Assembly (NCBI GenBank): GCA_028705545.1
Contig: JAQWDG010000127.1
Coordinates: 1 to 5,466 of the forward strand
Source of the DNA: Methanoregula sp.
GTDB lineage: Archaea > Halobacteriota > Methanomicrobia > Methanomicrobiales > Methanospirillaceae
DNA: 5,466 nt
Reading direction: 5' to 3'
Part shown: positions 1 through 5,466 of the stretch, piece after piece
How positions within the stretch are numbered: the first letter of the stretch is position 1
Layout: each line of letters opens with the position of its first letter
Translations under genes and position numbers: made by a program
Notes under the pieces: generated by a model
Told to the model about the DNA's origin: nothing
Databases searched by the model: none
The model's input: the letters and a program-made list of their open reading frames with translations, nothing else

Positions 1-991
1 TTGCTTCGGGAAGTGGCAGGCCGAGAAGATCGATCCGGGCCGGGACAACATCCGTGCAGAGAAGGTCGCCCTCTTTTGCGAGTTTTACCAGTTCGATCCC
101 GTGGACGACCTGCCCGACCACGCTGTGCGCCGGGCCGCTCGGGACATCGGCACGGTAGATGTAGATCCCGCCGACCGAGGGACCGCCCGTGCGGACGGTC
201 ACGGTCCCTTCGCGCCGCGGGTGCACGAACTGGGAGGGTACCTCGGTCCCGACCAGCTTTGCATCGAGGATATGGGTGCTTGTCGCCCGGTTGACCGCAA
301 ACCTTCCCCTGGCAAGACCAAGGAGCAGGTGCTCGACGCTCGCGGCTGCCCCGGTTGCCACCTCTTTTTCGGAATACCCGTGCGCCTCGATCGTGACATG
401 GGTCACGATCAGCATCCCGTCTTCGAGCACGAGCGAGGAATCGGTCGTGGTAAACGAGCGGCTCGTGTCCGCCCAGCTGATCACCGGCTCGATCTTTGTC
501 ACCCGGTCGCCGTTCGTCCACTGGTCGAGCACGCCCCGGCCGCTCACGACCCGGGCGACGACCCCTCCGGTCTCGCCTGCACCGTGGTCGGCAAGGTGGC
601 GGCTCTTTGCGAAGATGAGGTACGAGGTCTTGTTGTCGTATCCGCCGCAGCCGAGGATCACGTCGCCCCGCTCGTAGAGGTGGGGTTTTTTGTCGGGCCG
701 GACATCGGAAGCAAACGGCCCGAACGCGGCCGCGTACCGGTCCGCCCAGTGGATAGAGAGGCTGTCGGCAATCCCTTTGCGGTCGAAAATATTTTCCAGG
801 GCCCCGGTAAGTTCGAGCGTGATCTCGCCGGCGGTGGTCGTGACCGCGATATTCCCGGTTTTTTCCTGTTCTTTTGTCGCCGGCCGGATCACGGCAGCGC
901 TGCAGCCGGCGGGAAGACCTCCCGTGAGAGCGCCAAGCGTACACCCGTCTTCTGCTTCGCGGATTTCCCCGTCAACGTGAACGCGGATCAT
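1..991 (-). CDS. mmp3: Methanogenesis marker protein 3 family (UPF0288), 5' part; 3' end beyond the left edge
   Basis: Reading the minus strand from the ATG at 991 gives 330 codons with no stop, running off the window. Residues 1-35 (MIRVHVDGEI...) look like a small beta-grasp domain. Residues 109-170 hold a cyclophilin-like core (GDVILGCGGYDN, then YLIFAK, GGVVARVVSGRGVL, NGDRV, IEPVI), and a second similar block lies at 274-326 (IYIYR, HSVVGQVVHGIELV, EGDL, P..I). This layout fits what I recall of the Mmp3 family, usually about 500 residues, so roughly 170 residues are missing. As I recall from biochemical work on MCR activation, Mmp3 is found with McrC, Mmp7, Mmp17 and component A2 in the activating complex; the molecular role of the cyclophilin-like fold is not settled, and no transmembrane segment or signal peptide is seen, so it should be cytoplasmic. 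The start lies 11 bases after the atwA stop with no Shine-Dalgarno, suggesting translational coupling. A GTG at 1000 is an alternative start that adds three residues. The family call rests on motif memory and position, not on an alignment. Confidence 0.8.
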   Translation of the reverse strand, partial: MIRVHVDGEIREAEDGCTLGALTGGLPAGCSAAVIRPATKEQEKTGNIAVTTTAGEITLELTGALENIFDRKGIADSLSIHWADRYAAAFGPFASDVRPDKKPHLYERGDVILGCGGYDNKTSYLIFAKSRHLADHGAGETGGVVARVVSGRGVLDQWTNGDRVTKIEPVISWADTSRSFTTTDSSLVLEDGMLIVTHVTIEAHGYSEKEVATGAAASVEHLLLGLARGRFAVNRATSTHILDAKLVGTEVPSQFVHPRREGTVTVRTGGPSVGGIYIYRADVPSGPAHSVVGQVVHGIELVKLAKEGDLLCTDVVPARIDLLGLPLPEA

Positions 992-1002
992 GGCCGTCAC
1001 GA

Positions 1003-2625
1003 TTACTTGGCCGGGTCCGGGGCCGCACCCATTACCTTGCGCTCGTCGTCTGTTAAGTGCGCGAGCACTTCGGCGGTCTTTCCCATCTCGACAATCTTGC
1101 CGCCCCGCATCAGCGCGACCCGGTCGCAGATGTCGTGCACGAACTCCATATCGTGCGAGACCACGATGAATGTCTCGTCGATATCGTCCCGCGAGTGCAT
1201 GATCGAGTGCTTCACATCGATCTTTGTTATCGGGTCCATGGTCCCGGTCGGCTCGTCGAGGATCACGATTTTGGGCTCACGGATCAGGACCTGTGCGAGC
1301 GCGACCCGGTGGCGTTCTCCCTCGGAGAGGTGGCTGGGCAGCCGGTCGAGGATCTCTTTGCTCTTTTCCTCATTGAACCCGGCCATCTTTAAGGTGATGA
1401 TTGCCTTTCGCATGGCGAGTTCCTTGGGGAATTCAAGGCCGATCGCATCGGTCAGGTTGTCGAGCACGGTCCGGTGCGGGTAGAGGTCGTACTCCTGGTG
1501 CAGGAGGCCGATGTACTCCTTTGCCCGGCCCCGCTCGTTGATGCCGGGTTTTGTCATGTCGATCCATTCGTCGCCGATCCGGACATTGATCTCGCCGCTG
1601 GTCGGCTCGATAAGTCCCGCGATGATCCGGGAGAGCGTGGTCTTTCCCGCGCCGCTCTTCCCGATGATCCCGAAGATCTCCTTCGTGTAGACATCAAAGG
1701 TCACGCCGTTTACGGCCCTGACCACGCCGCGGTCGACAGAGATGTAGCGCTTCGTGAGGTCGCGGGCGGCAACGATCTTCTCCCCTGCCTCGGAGTGCTC
1801 GAAGGCTTCCGTGTCCTCGCAGCCCTTCATGAATTCGCCGATGACCTCTTTTGGCGTCCCGATCTTTCCAATCGAGCCGTCCACGAGGAGGAGGGCGCGG
1901 CTCGCCACGTCCTCTATTACCTGCGAGAAATGGGAGGTGACGACCATGCCCATGTTGTTGGTGGCCGCTGCTTCCTTGAGCATCGTGTGGACGATCTTTG
2001 CCGTGCCGGGGTCGAGCGTCCCGGTCGGTTCGTCAGCGAAAAGTAAAAAAGGCTCCTTTGCGAGCTGCCGGGCGAGCACAACCCGCTGCTTCTCGCCGCC
2101 CGAGAGGTCGCGGGCGATATGCATCATCCGGTGCGAGAGCCGGACCTGGTCGATGAGGTCGGCCGCACGGTTGATGGCCTTATCCTGAGGATAATTGATA
2201 TCGTCGAGAGCGTGAAGGACGTTCTCGATCACCCGGTCGTCTCCATAGAGGGCAAAGGTCCGCTGGAACATGATCGCGGTCCGGCGCATCACCCGCCTTT
2301 TCAGCGCATCGTTGGCCTCGTTCCAGAGGTCCACATCGATTGCCTCGAGTTTTCCCCCGCAGTGGGGACAGGGCTTGCCGGCAGAGCTTGCAACATCCAT
2401 GTAATCGCAGGAGGGACAGGCAGAGACGTGGTAGATGATCTTCCCGCTCGTGGGGGGCTGTTCCACGCCCCGCATGAGGTGCATGAGTACCGTTTTTCCG
2501 GCCCCGCTTCTCCCGATGATCCCGAGGATCTCGCCTTCGTGGATCTCAAAGGAGATGTTTTTGAGGGCATGCGTACCGTCAAAATCCATGCAGATGTTAT
2601 CGACCGTGATCAATGGAGCCTTCAT
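1003..2625 (-). CDS. atwA: Methyl-coenzyme M reductase activation system, component A2 (twin-ABC ATPase)
   Basis: A complete 540-residue soluble protein with two ABC nucleotide-binding domains and no membrane segment. Domain 1 (about 5-265) has Walker A GRSGAGKT at 38-45, Q-loop Q121, signature LSGGEKQ at 174-180, Walker B LLFADEP at 194-200 with catalytic E199, and H-loop H232. Domain 2 (about 284-525) has Walker A GKSGAGKTT at 322-330, Q-loop Q377, a variant signature LSEGERHR at 433-440, Walker B IVILDEP at 453-459 with E458, and H491. Between Walker A and the Q-loop of domain 1 sits a CxxC...CxxC insert (C70, C73, C86, C89), probably a zinc ribbon. The size, the insert and the downstream Mmp3-family gene single out AtwA from transporter ATPases, which would have a permease nearby. 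Component A2 supplies ATP hydrolysis for the reductive activation of the nickel cofactor F430 in MCR. The ATG at 2625 is chosen because MKAPLITVDNI leads straight into the first ABC strand. A TATA-like box lies about 45 bases upstream; only a weak AAGGG precedes the start. Confidence 0.93.
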   Translation of the reverse strand: MKAPLITVDNICMDFDGTHALKNISFEIHEGEILGIIGRSGAGKTVLMHLMRGVEQPPTSGKIIYHVSACPSCDYMDVASSAGKPCPHCGGKLEAIDVDLWNEANDALKRRVMRRTAIMFQRTFALYGDDRVIENVLHALDDINYPQDKAINRAADLIDQVRLSHRMMHIARDLSGGEKQRVVLARQLAKEPFLLFADEPTGTLDPGTAKIVHTMLKEAAATNNMGMVVTSHFSQVIEDVASRALLLVDGSIGKIGTPKEVIGEFMKGCEDTEAFEHSEAGEKIVAARDLTKRYISVDRGVVRAVNGVTFDVYTKEIFGIIGKSGAGKTTLSRIIAGLIEPTSGEINVRIGDEWIDMTKPGINERGRAKEYIGLLHQEYDLYPHRTVLDNLTDAIGLEFPKELAMRKAIITLKMAGFNEEKSKEILDRLPSHLSEGERHRVALAQVLIREPKIVILDEPTGTMDPITKIDVKHSIMHSRDDIDETFIVVSHDMEFVHDICDRVALMRGGKIVEMGKTAEVLAHLTDDERKVMGAAPDPAK

Positions 2626-2665
2626 AATTCCCTTGTACCTAATGTTACACAGGTGTCATATTATC

Positions 2666-2674
2666 TTTTATATG
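2666..2674 (-). promoter_or_regulatory. TATA-like box for atwA
   Basis: On the minus strand the 69-base gap between the HAD gene and atwA contains CATATAAAA, followed by the AT-rich run GATAATAT. This is the most AT-rich spot in a GC-rich region and resembles the archaeal TATA box. With the usual spacing of about 25 bases, transcription would begin near 2643-2646, giving a leader of about 18-20 bases before the atwA ATG. It would let atwA and the downstream Mmp3-family gene be expressed independently of the HAD gene, although read-through from upstream is equally possible. No start-site data exist, so this is inferred from sequence and position. Confidence 0.55.
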
Positions 2675-2694
2675 CTGCCCTGACCCCGTAGAGG

Positions 2695-3516
2695 TCAGCA
2701 GGCCCGGGTATTTTTCAGGTCCCGTACAATGGGCAGGACTTCCTGCACGCAGTTGACTACGTAGTCGGCGGCCTTGAAGAGTTCCTCCGGCCTTTCCCCG
2801 GGCTGCTGGACGGTGAGGATTGCGGTGTCCGCGGCCCGGAACGCACAGATGTCGTTGATCCCGTCGCCGACCATGACCACGTGGTCGTACTCTTCTTTGA
2901 GGTCCGAGACGATCTGGGCCTTGACGGTCGGGGTCGCGACCCCGTAGACCCGGTCCCGCGGAATGCCGAGGTGGTCGGCCATGATCTCCAGTTTTGTCGA
3001 GCGGTCGCCGGACGCGATGAACGCCGGGATGCCCATCTTGTGGAGGGCGGTGATCGTGTCCTTTGCCCCTTCAAACGGCCAGCCCCCGGCCGTGATGGCA
3101 AACTCGATTGACCGCCCGGCCATGTTGAGGATCGCACCGGAGTTGAGCGTGAGCGTGGACTCGTCCTTGCAGATCCGCCAGACGTCCCGGATGCATTCCT
3201 GGAGGTCGCCGACTTTCGTGACGGTGTCCGAATAGAGCATCCGGCCAATCTCTTCTGCGGTCGTGATCTTCCGGGTGCAGCTGATCCCAAACCCGATCCC
3301 GTTCTCCGTGAGGTACGTGGAGAGGAGTTCGTCTTTGTCTGCCGCAATCAGGTGCTTGGAGTGGACCGGCAGCACGATCAGAACCCGGTCGGGGCAGGTG
3401 AACGTGAGCGTGGTCGTCTCGACCCCGGGCATGAGCACCTGGCGTGCGACATCCTTTGCTACCCGGTACGTGGAAAGGAGCGTGCCGGCACTGTCAAAAA
3501 CCACAGCGGTTGTCAT
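2695..3516 (-). CDS. Soluble P-type-ATPase-like HAD-superfamily phosphatase
   Basis: A complete 273-residue protein, counted from the ATG at 3516. HAD motif I is FDSAGTL (D8 the predicted phosphorylated nucleophile), motif II is ASGDR (S169), motif III is K199 in TPTVKAQIV, and motif IV is MVGDGINDICAF (D218, D222). Motifs II to IV read like the phosphorylation domain of metal P-type ATPases, but no hydrophobic helices are present, so this is a cytoplasmic stand-alone protein. Residues about 20-145 form an insert of unknown fold. It resembles the M. jannaschii soluble P-type-ATPase-like phosphatase MJ0968, which as I recall has similar length and the same DSAGT motif. The substrate is unknown. 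Seven cysteines are present, one of them the last residue. A start at 3549 would add eleven residues (MLHRPSYPCDT) that precede the usual first beta-strand, so 3516 is preferred; no Shine-Dalgarno is seen, which suggests a leaderless or nearly leaderless message. It runs in the same direction as atwA, 69 bases upstream of it. Confidence 0.85.
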   Translation of the reverse strand: MTTAVVFDSAGTLLSTYRVAKDVARQVLMPGVETTTLTFTCPDRVLIVLPVHSKHLIAADKDELLSTYLTENGIGFGISCTRKITTAEEIGRMLYSDTVTKVGDLQECIRDVWRICKDESTLTLNSGAILNMAGRSIEFAITAGGWPFEGAKDTITALHKMGIPAFIASGDRSTKLEIMADHLGIPRDRVYGVATPTVKAQIVSDLKEEYDHVVMVGDGINDICAFRAADTAILTVQQPGERPEELFKAADYVVNCVQEVLPIVRDLKNTRAC

Positions 3517-3585
3517 GGTATCACACGGGTAAGAAGGTCTATGTAGCATCCCCGCGTTACTGGATAAGTAGAGGCTGCTTTTTTT
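3517..3585. promoter_or_regulatory. Divergent intergenic promoter region (HAD gene / ribose-1,5-bisphosphate isomerase gene)
   Basis: These 69 bases separate two head-to-head genes, so they should contain both promoters. For the leftward HAD gene, CTACATAG (minus strand, 3539-3546) is centred about 27 bases upstream of its ATG, the spacing expected for a leaderless archaeal transcript. For the rightward isomerase gene the best AT-rich element is GGATAAGTA (3562-3570), which lies too close to the ATG for a normal TATA-to-start distance if transcription begins at or before the ATG, so its promoter is unclear. GAGG at 3571-3574 could serve as a distant Shine-Dalgarno, 11 bases from the ATG. A run of seven T (3579-3585) touches the isomerase start codon. 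Confidence 0.45.
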
Positions 3586-4551
3586 ATGATCGTATCTGAA
3601 ACGGCAGACAAGATAAAACGCATGGAGATCCGGGGAGCGGGGCGGATCGCCCGGGCAGCGGCAGAGGCGCTCCGTGACGGTGCCCTGTCTTCACGGGCGG
3701 CAACGACAGAATCGTTCAGGATGGAGATGACGCAGGCAGCAGACACGCTCCTTGCTACCCGCCCGACCGCGGTCTCGCTCCCGAACGCCGTCCACATGGT
3801 GATGGCGGGCATCAAAAAAGCTTCAACCGTAGAAGAGGCAAAGGCCGGGATCGTGACCCGGGCCGACGAGTTCGTCACGTCCTCGCAGCACGCGGTGGAA
3901 CGGATCGCTGCGTTTGGCTCCCGCCATATCCGGGACGGCGACACGATCATGACCCACTGCAACTCCGAGGTCGCCCTTGCATGCATTGTTGCGGCGCACC
4001 GGGAGGGAAAGGAGATCGAGGTCTTTGCAACCGAGGTCCGGCCGAGAAACCAGGGGCTCATCACGATAAAGACCTTAAACGATGCCGGGATCAAAACGAA
4101 CTTCATCGTGGACTCGGCGGTCCGGTCGTTCATCCACGATGTCGATCTCGTGGTGGTCGGGGCGGACGCGGTGACCGTGAACGGTGCGGTGGTAAACAAG
4201 ATCGGGACCTCGCAGGTCGCCCATGCAGCGGTCGAGGCCCGGGTAAACGTGATGGTCGCGGCAGAGACCTATAAGTTTGCGCCCCGCACTATCCTCGGCG
4301 AGCTCATCAAAATCGAGGAGCGGGCGGGAAGCGAGGTCCTGCCGGACGAGATTGCAAAGACGCTCCCGAACGTCACGGTCCGGAACCCGGCGTTCGATGT
4401 GACGCCGGCGGAATACGTCGACCTGATCGTGACCGAGAAGGGAGCGATCCCGCCGCAGATGGCGTACGTGATCATCCGCGATTACCTGGGCTGGGAGATC
4501 GGCGAGTTCGGCGACCCGCTGGGCGGTACGGGAGGACTGAACGGTTCGTGA
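3586..4551 (+). CDS. Ribose-1,5-bisphosphate isomerase (R15P isomerase)
   Basis: A complete 321-residue enzyme that converts ribose 1,5-bisphosphate to ribulose 1,5-bisphosphate. In the archaeal AMP pathway it acts after AMP phosphorylase and before type III RubisCO, turning nucleotide ribose into 3-phosphoglycerate. It belongs to the eIF2B alpha / MTNA superfamily. Diagnostic motifs are MEIRGAGRIARAAAEAL (13-29), TRPTAVSLPNAV (58-69), MTHCNSE (122-128), GADAVTVNGAVVNKIGT (192-208), AAETYKF (225-231) and NPAFDVTPAEYVD (267-279). Compared from memory with the Thermococcus kodakarensis enzyme, catalytic C133 and D202 correspond to C125 and D194, both eight residues earlier. The ATG at 3586 is kept because family similarity begins before the internal Met13. 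The C-terminus ends in a glycine-rich tail (GDPLGGTGGLNGS) beyond the conserved core. Neither AMP phosphorylase nor RubisCO lies in the window, so the pathway role is inferred from the family. Confidence 0.92.
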   Translation: MIVSETADKIKRMEIRGAGRIARAAAEALRDGALSSRAATTESFRMEMTQAADTLLATRPTAVSLPNAVHMVMAGIKKASTVEEAKAGIVTRADEFVTSSQHAVERIAAFGSRHIRDGDTIMTHCNSEVALACIVAAHREGKEIEVFATEVRPRNQGLITIKTLNDAGIKTNFIVDSAVRSFIHDVDLVVVGADAVTVNGAVVNKIGTSQVAHAAVEARVNVMVAAETYKFAPRTILGELIKIEERAGSEVLPDEIAKTLPNVTVRNPAFDVTPAEYVDLIVTEKGAIPPQMAYVIIRDYLGWEIGEFGDPLGGTGGLNGS

Positions 4552-4592
4552 TCCTCCTTTGTACCGGCAGCACCGCCTAAAAAGCCGATGCG

Positions 4593-4600
4593 TTTATTGA
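4593..4600 (+). promoter_or_regulatory. Possible TATA-like element for dapF
   Basis: The 115-base gap after the isomerase gene contains TTTATTGA within the AT-richer stretch at 4593-4603. If it works as a TATA box, transcription would start near 4620-4625 and give a leader of about 40 bases carrying the Shine-Dalgarno. The match is only partial, and dapF could instead be read from the isomerase promoter. Apart from this element and the ribosome binding site, I see no convincing terminator hairpin or small gene in the gap; the T-rich CTCCTTT at 4553-4559, just after the isomerase stop, is too weak to call. Confidence 0.35.
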
Positions 4601-4652
4601 ATACGAACATCAGATGAGTAGATAACGGGCCGTGCCGGATTTTACCGCGGCC

Positions 4653-4658
4653 GGAGGG
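4653..4658 (+). promoter_or_regulatory. Strong Shine-Dalgarno for dapF
   Basis: GGAGGG lies eight bases before the ATG at 4667, at good spacing, and fixes the dapF start. It is the only strong ribosome binding site in the window; the other complete genes have weak or no such signal, which suggests dapF has a leadered message while the HAD gene may be leaderless. Confidence 0.75.
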
Positions 4659-4666
4659 ACAAAACC

Positions 4667-5466
4667 ATGGAAATACCATTTACCAAACTGCACGGGAACG
4701 GGAACGATTTCGTGCTGATCGACGAATACGCCGGGACGGTCATTCCCGACGAGATGAAAGGACAGTTTGCTGCCCTGTACTGCGACCGGCGCTTCGGGAT
4801 CGGGGCGGACGGCGTGCTCTTCCTCTCAAAACCGACAAAGAAAGCAGATGTCCGGATGCGGGTCTTCCAGCCGGACGAGAGCGAAGCGGAGATGTGCGGG
4901 AACGGGATCCGGTGCCTTGCGAAATATGCGTACGATAATGAATACGTAAAAGAGACCTGCACGATCCAGACCGGGGCCGGGGAACTGGGAGTGACCGTGA
5001 AGTACAAGGACGAAGAGTGTACCGTGACCATCGGGATGGGCCAGCCGAAGTTTATCAGGAACGAGATCCCGGCAACCGGCAACGGCGAGTACCACGAGAA
5101 GATCGGTGAGTTCGATGTATACGCGGCAAACACCGGCGTCCCCCATGCGGTCATCCTGGTGGATGTTGTCGACGGTGTCGACATGGCAACAGCAGCCCCG
5201 CCGATCCGGCACCACAAGACCTTCCTGCACGGGACAAACGTGAATTTCGTGCAGAAGACCGGCGACGATTCGATCCGGATCCGCACGTTCGAGCGCGGTG
5301 TCGAGGACGAGACGCTTTCCTGCGGGACCGGGGCAACGGCATCGGCGGCAGTTGTGCACCACATCGGGTACATGAAAGGGCCGGTCCATGTCGAGACCAA
5401 GGGCGGCCCCCTGACGATCTCGTTTGATGCGGACGGTGCAAAGATGGAAGGGCCGGCGGCAACGGT
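4667..5466 (+). CDS. dapF: Diaminopimelate epimerase, C-terminal tip cut by the right edge
   Basis: The frame is open from the ATG at 4667 to the window end, giving 266 residues; the family is usually about 275-290 long, so only a short C-terminal piece is missing. DapF is a cofactor-independent two-cysteine racemase that converts LL- to meso-diaminopimelate. Both catalytic motifs are present: C77 in MCGNGIRC (76-83) and C219 in SCGTGATAS (218-226). Other hallmarks are KLHGNGNDFVLID (7-19), RRFGIGADGV (41-50), NTGVPHAV (155-162), GTNVNFV (189-195), FERGVEDET (208-216) and GGPLTI (246-251). Most methanogens lack a peptidoglycan wall, so the meso-diaminopimelate should go to lysine synthesis. 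The protein should be cytoplasmic. The gene follows the isomerase in the same direction but has its own strong Shine-Dalgarno and a gap of 115 bases; no functional link between the two is evident. Confidence 0.96.
   Translation, partial: MEIPFTKLHGNGNDFVLIDEYAGTVIPDEMKGQFAALYCDRRFGIGADGVLFLSKPTKKADVRMRVFQPDESEAEMCGNGIRCLAKYAYDNEYVKETCTIQTGAGELGVTVKYKDEECTVTIGMGQPKFIRNEIPATGNGEYHEKIGEFDVYAANTGVPHAVILVDVVDGVDMATAAPPIRHHKTFLHGTNVNFVQKTGDDSIRIRTFERGVEDETLSCGTGATASAAVVHHIGYMKGPVHVETKGGPLTISFDADGAKMEGPAAT

Noticed and set aside
101..1483. A 460-codon open frame on the plus strand
   Set aside because: It lies antisense to both the Mmp3-family gene and atwA, whose proteins have clear motifs. Its product is low in recognisable structure, rich in Arg, Pro, Asp and Gly, and spans two genes. 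It is an effect of GC-rich codon use.
1003..2625. AtwA as a nickel, peptide or phosphonate transporter ATPase
   Set aside because: No permease or binding-protein gene is adjacent, and the twin-domain layout with a CxxC...CxxC insert beside an Mmp3-family gene fits component A2 better.
1474..2691. Further plus-strand open frames opposite atwA (1474-2046, 1754-2188, 2119-2691)
   Set aside because: All are antisense to the two ABC domains of AtwA and show no domain of their own.
2695..3516. HAD gene as a truncated metal P-type ATPase (pseudogene)
   Set aside because: All four HAD motifs are in order in a complete frame starting with the first beta-strand, with no membrane helices or frameshift; stand-alone soluble relatives are known in methanogens.
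3547..3585. Hairpin plus T-run terminator or attenuator before the isomerase
   Set aside because: The best stem (ATCC 3548-3551 with GGAT 3562-3565) is only four pairs and stands 13 bases from the T-run.
3513..4199. A 228-codon minus-strand frame opposite the isomerase
   Set aside because: The isomerase matches its family from end to end; the antisense product is Ser/Thr/Ala-rich without motifs.
3586..4551. Isomerase as eIF2B alpha/delta subunit or methylthioribose-1-phosphate isomerase
   Set aside because: The RPTAVSLPNA and NPAFDVTPAEYVD motifs and the matching positions of C125 and D194 point to ribose-1,5-bisphosphate isomerase.
4630..4658. Hairpin masking the dapF Shine-Dalgarno
   Set aside because: Only short CCGG/CCGCGG self-complementary pieces are present; no stem convincingly covers the GGAGGG.
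4642..5400. A 252-codon minus-strand frame opposite dapF
   Set aside because: dapF has both catalytic cysteine motifs and a strong Shine-Dalgarno; the antisense frame has no supporting signal.

Overview
The window most likely comes from a methanogenic archaeon, probably of the Methanomicrobiales or a near relative. The evidence is a methyl-coenzyme M reductase (MCR) activation gene (atwA) next to a methanogenesis marker gene (Mmp3 family), an archaeal ribose-1,5-bisphosphate isomerase, archaeal-type TATA-like elements, and GC-rich coding sequence with many C/G-ending codons. The genus cannot be fixed from the sequence alone. About 95% of the window is coding, with two divergent gene blocks and no mobile element, RNA gene, CRISPR array or long non-coding stretch.

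Left block (positions 1-3516, all on the minus strand, read right to left): a soluble P-type-ATPase-like HAD phosphatase (2695-3516), a 69-base gap with a good TATA-like box, atwA (1003-2625, twin-ABC ATPase 'component A2'), then 11 bases later a gene of the methanogenesis marker protein 3 family (991 to the left edge; the first 330 residues are present and the end is cut off). AtwA and Mmp3 are both tied to the ATP-dependent reductive activation of MCR, the last enzyme of methanogenesis, so this pair looks like a functional operon. The HAD gene upstream may be co-transcribed but its role is unknown.

Right block (3586-5466, plus strand): a complete ribose-1,5-bisphosphate isomerase (3586-4551), the middle enzyme of the archaeal AMP/nucleoside salvage route that feeds type III RubisCO, then a 115-base gap with a weak TATA-like element and a strong Shine-Dalgarno, then diaminopimelate epimerase dapF (4667 to the right edge; the C-terminal tip is missing), which serves lysine synthesis. 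The two blocks share a 69-base divergent promoter region (3517-3585).

I see no clearly undescribed multi-gene system. The points most worth a second look are an apparent internal duplication of a cyclophilin-like module in the Mmp3-family protein, a four-cysteine zinc-ribbon-like insert in the first ABC domain of AtwA, the DxA form of the nucleophile motif in the HAD protein together with its place upstream of atwA, and an unusual T7 tract touching the isomerase start codon.
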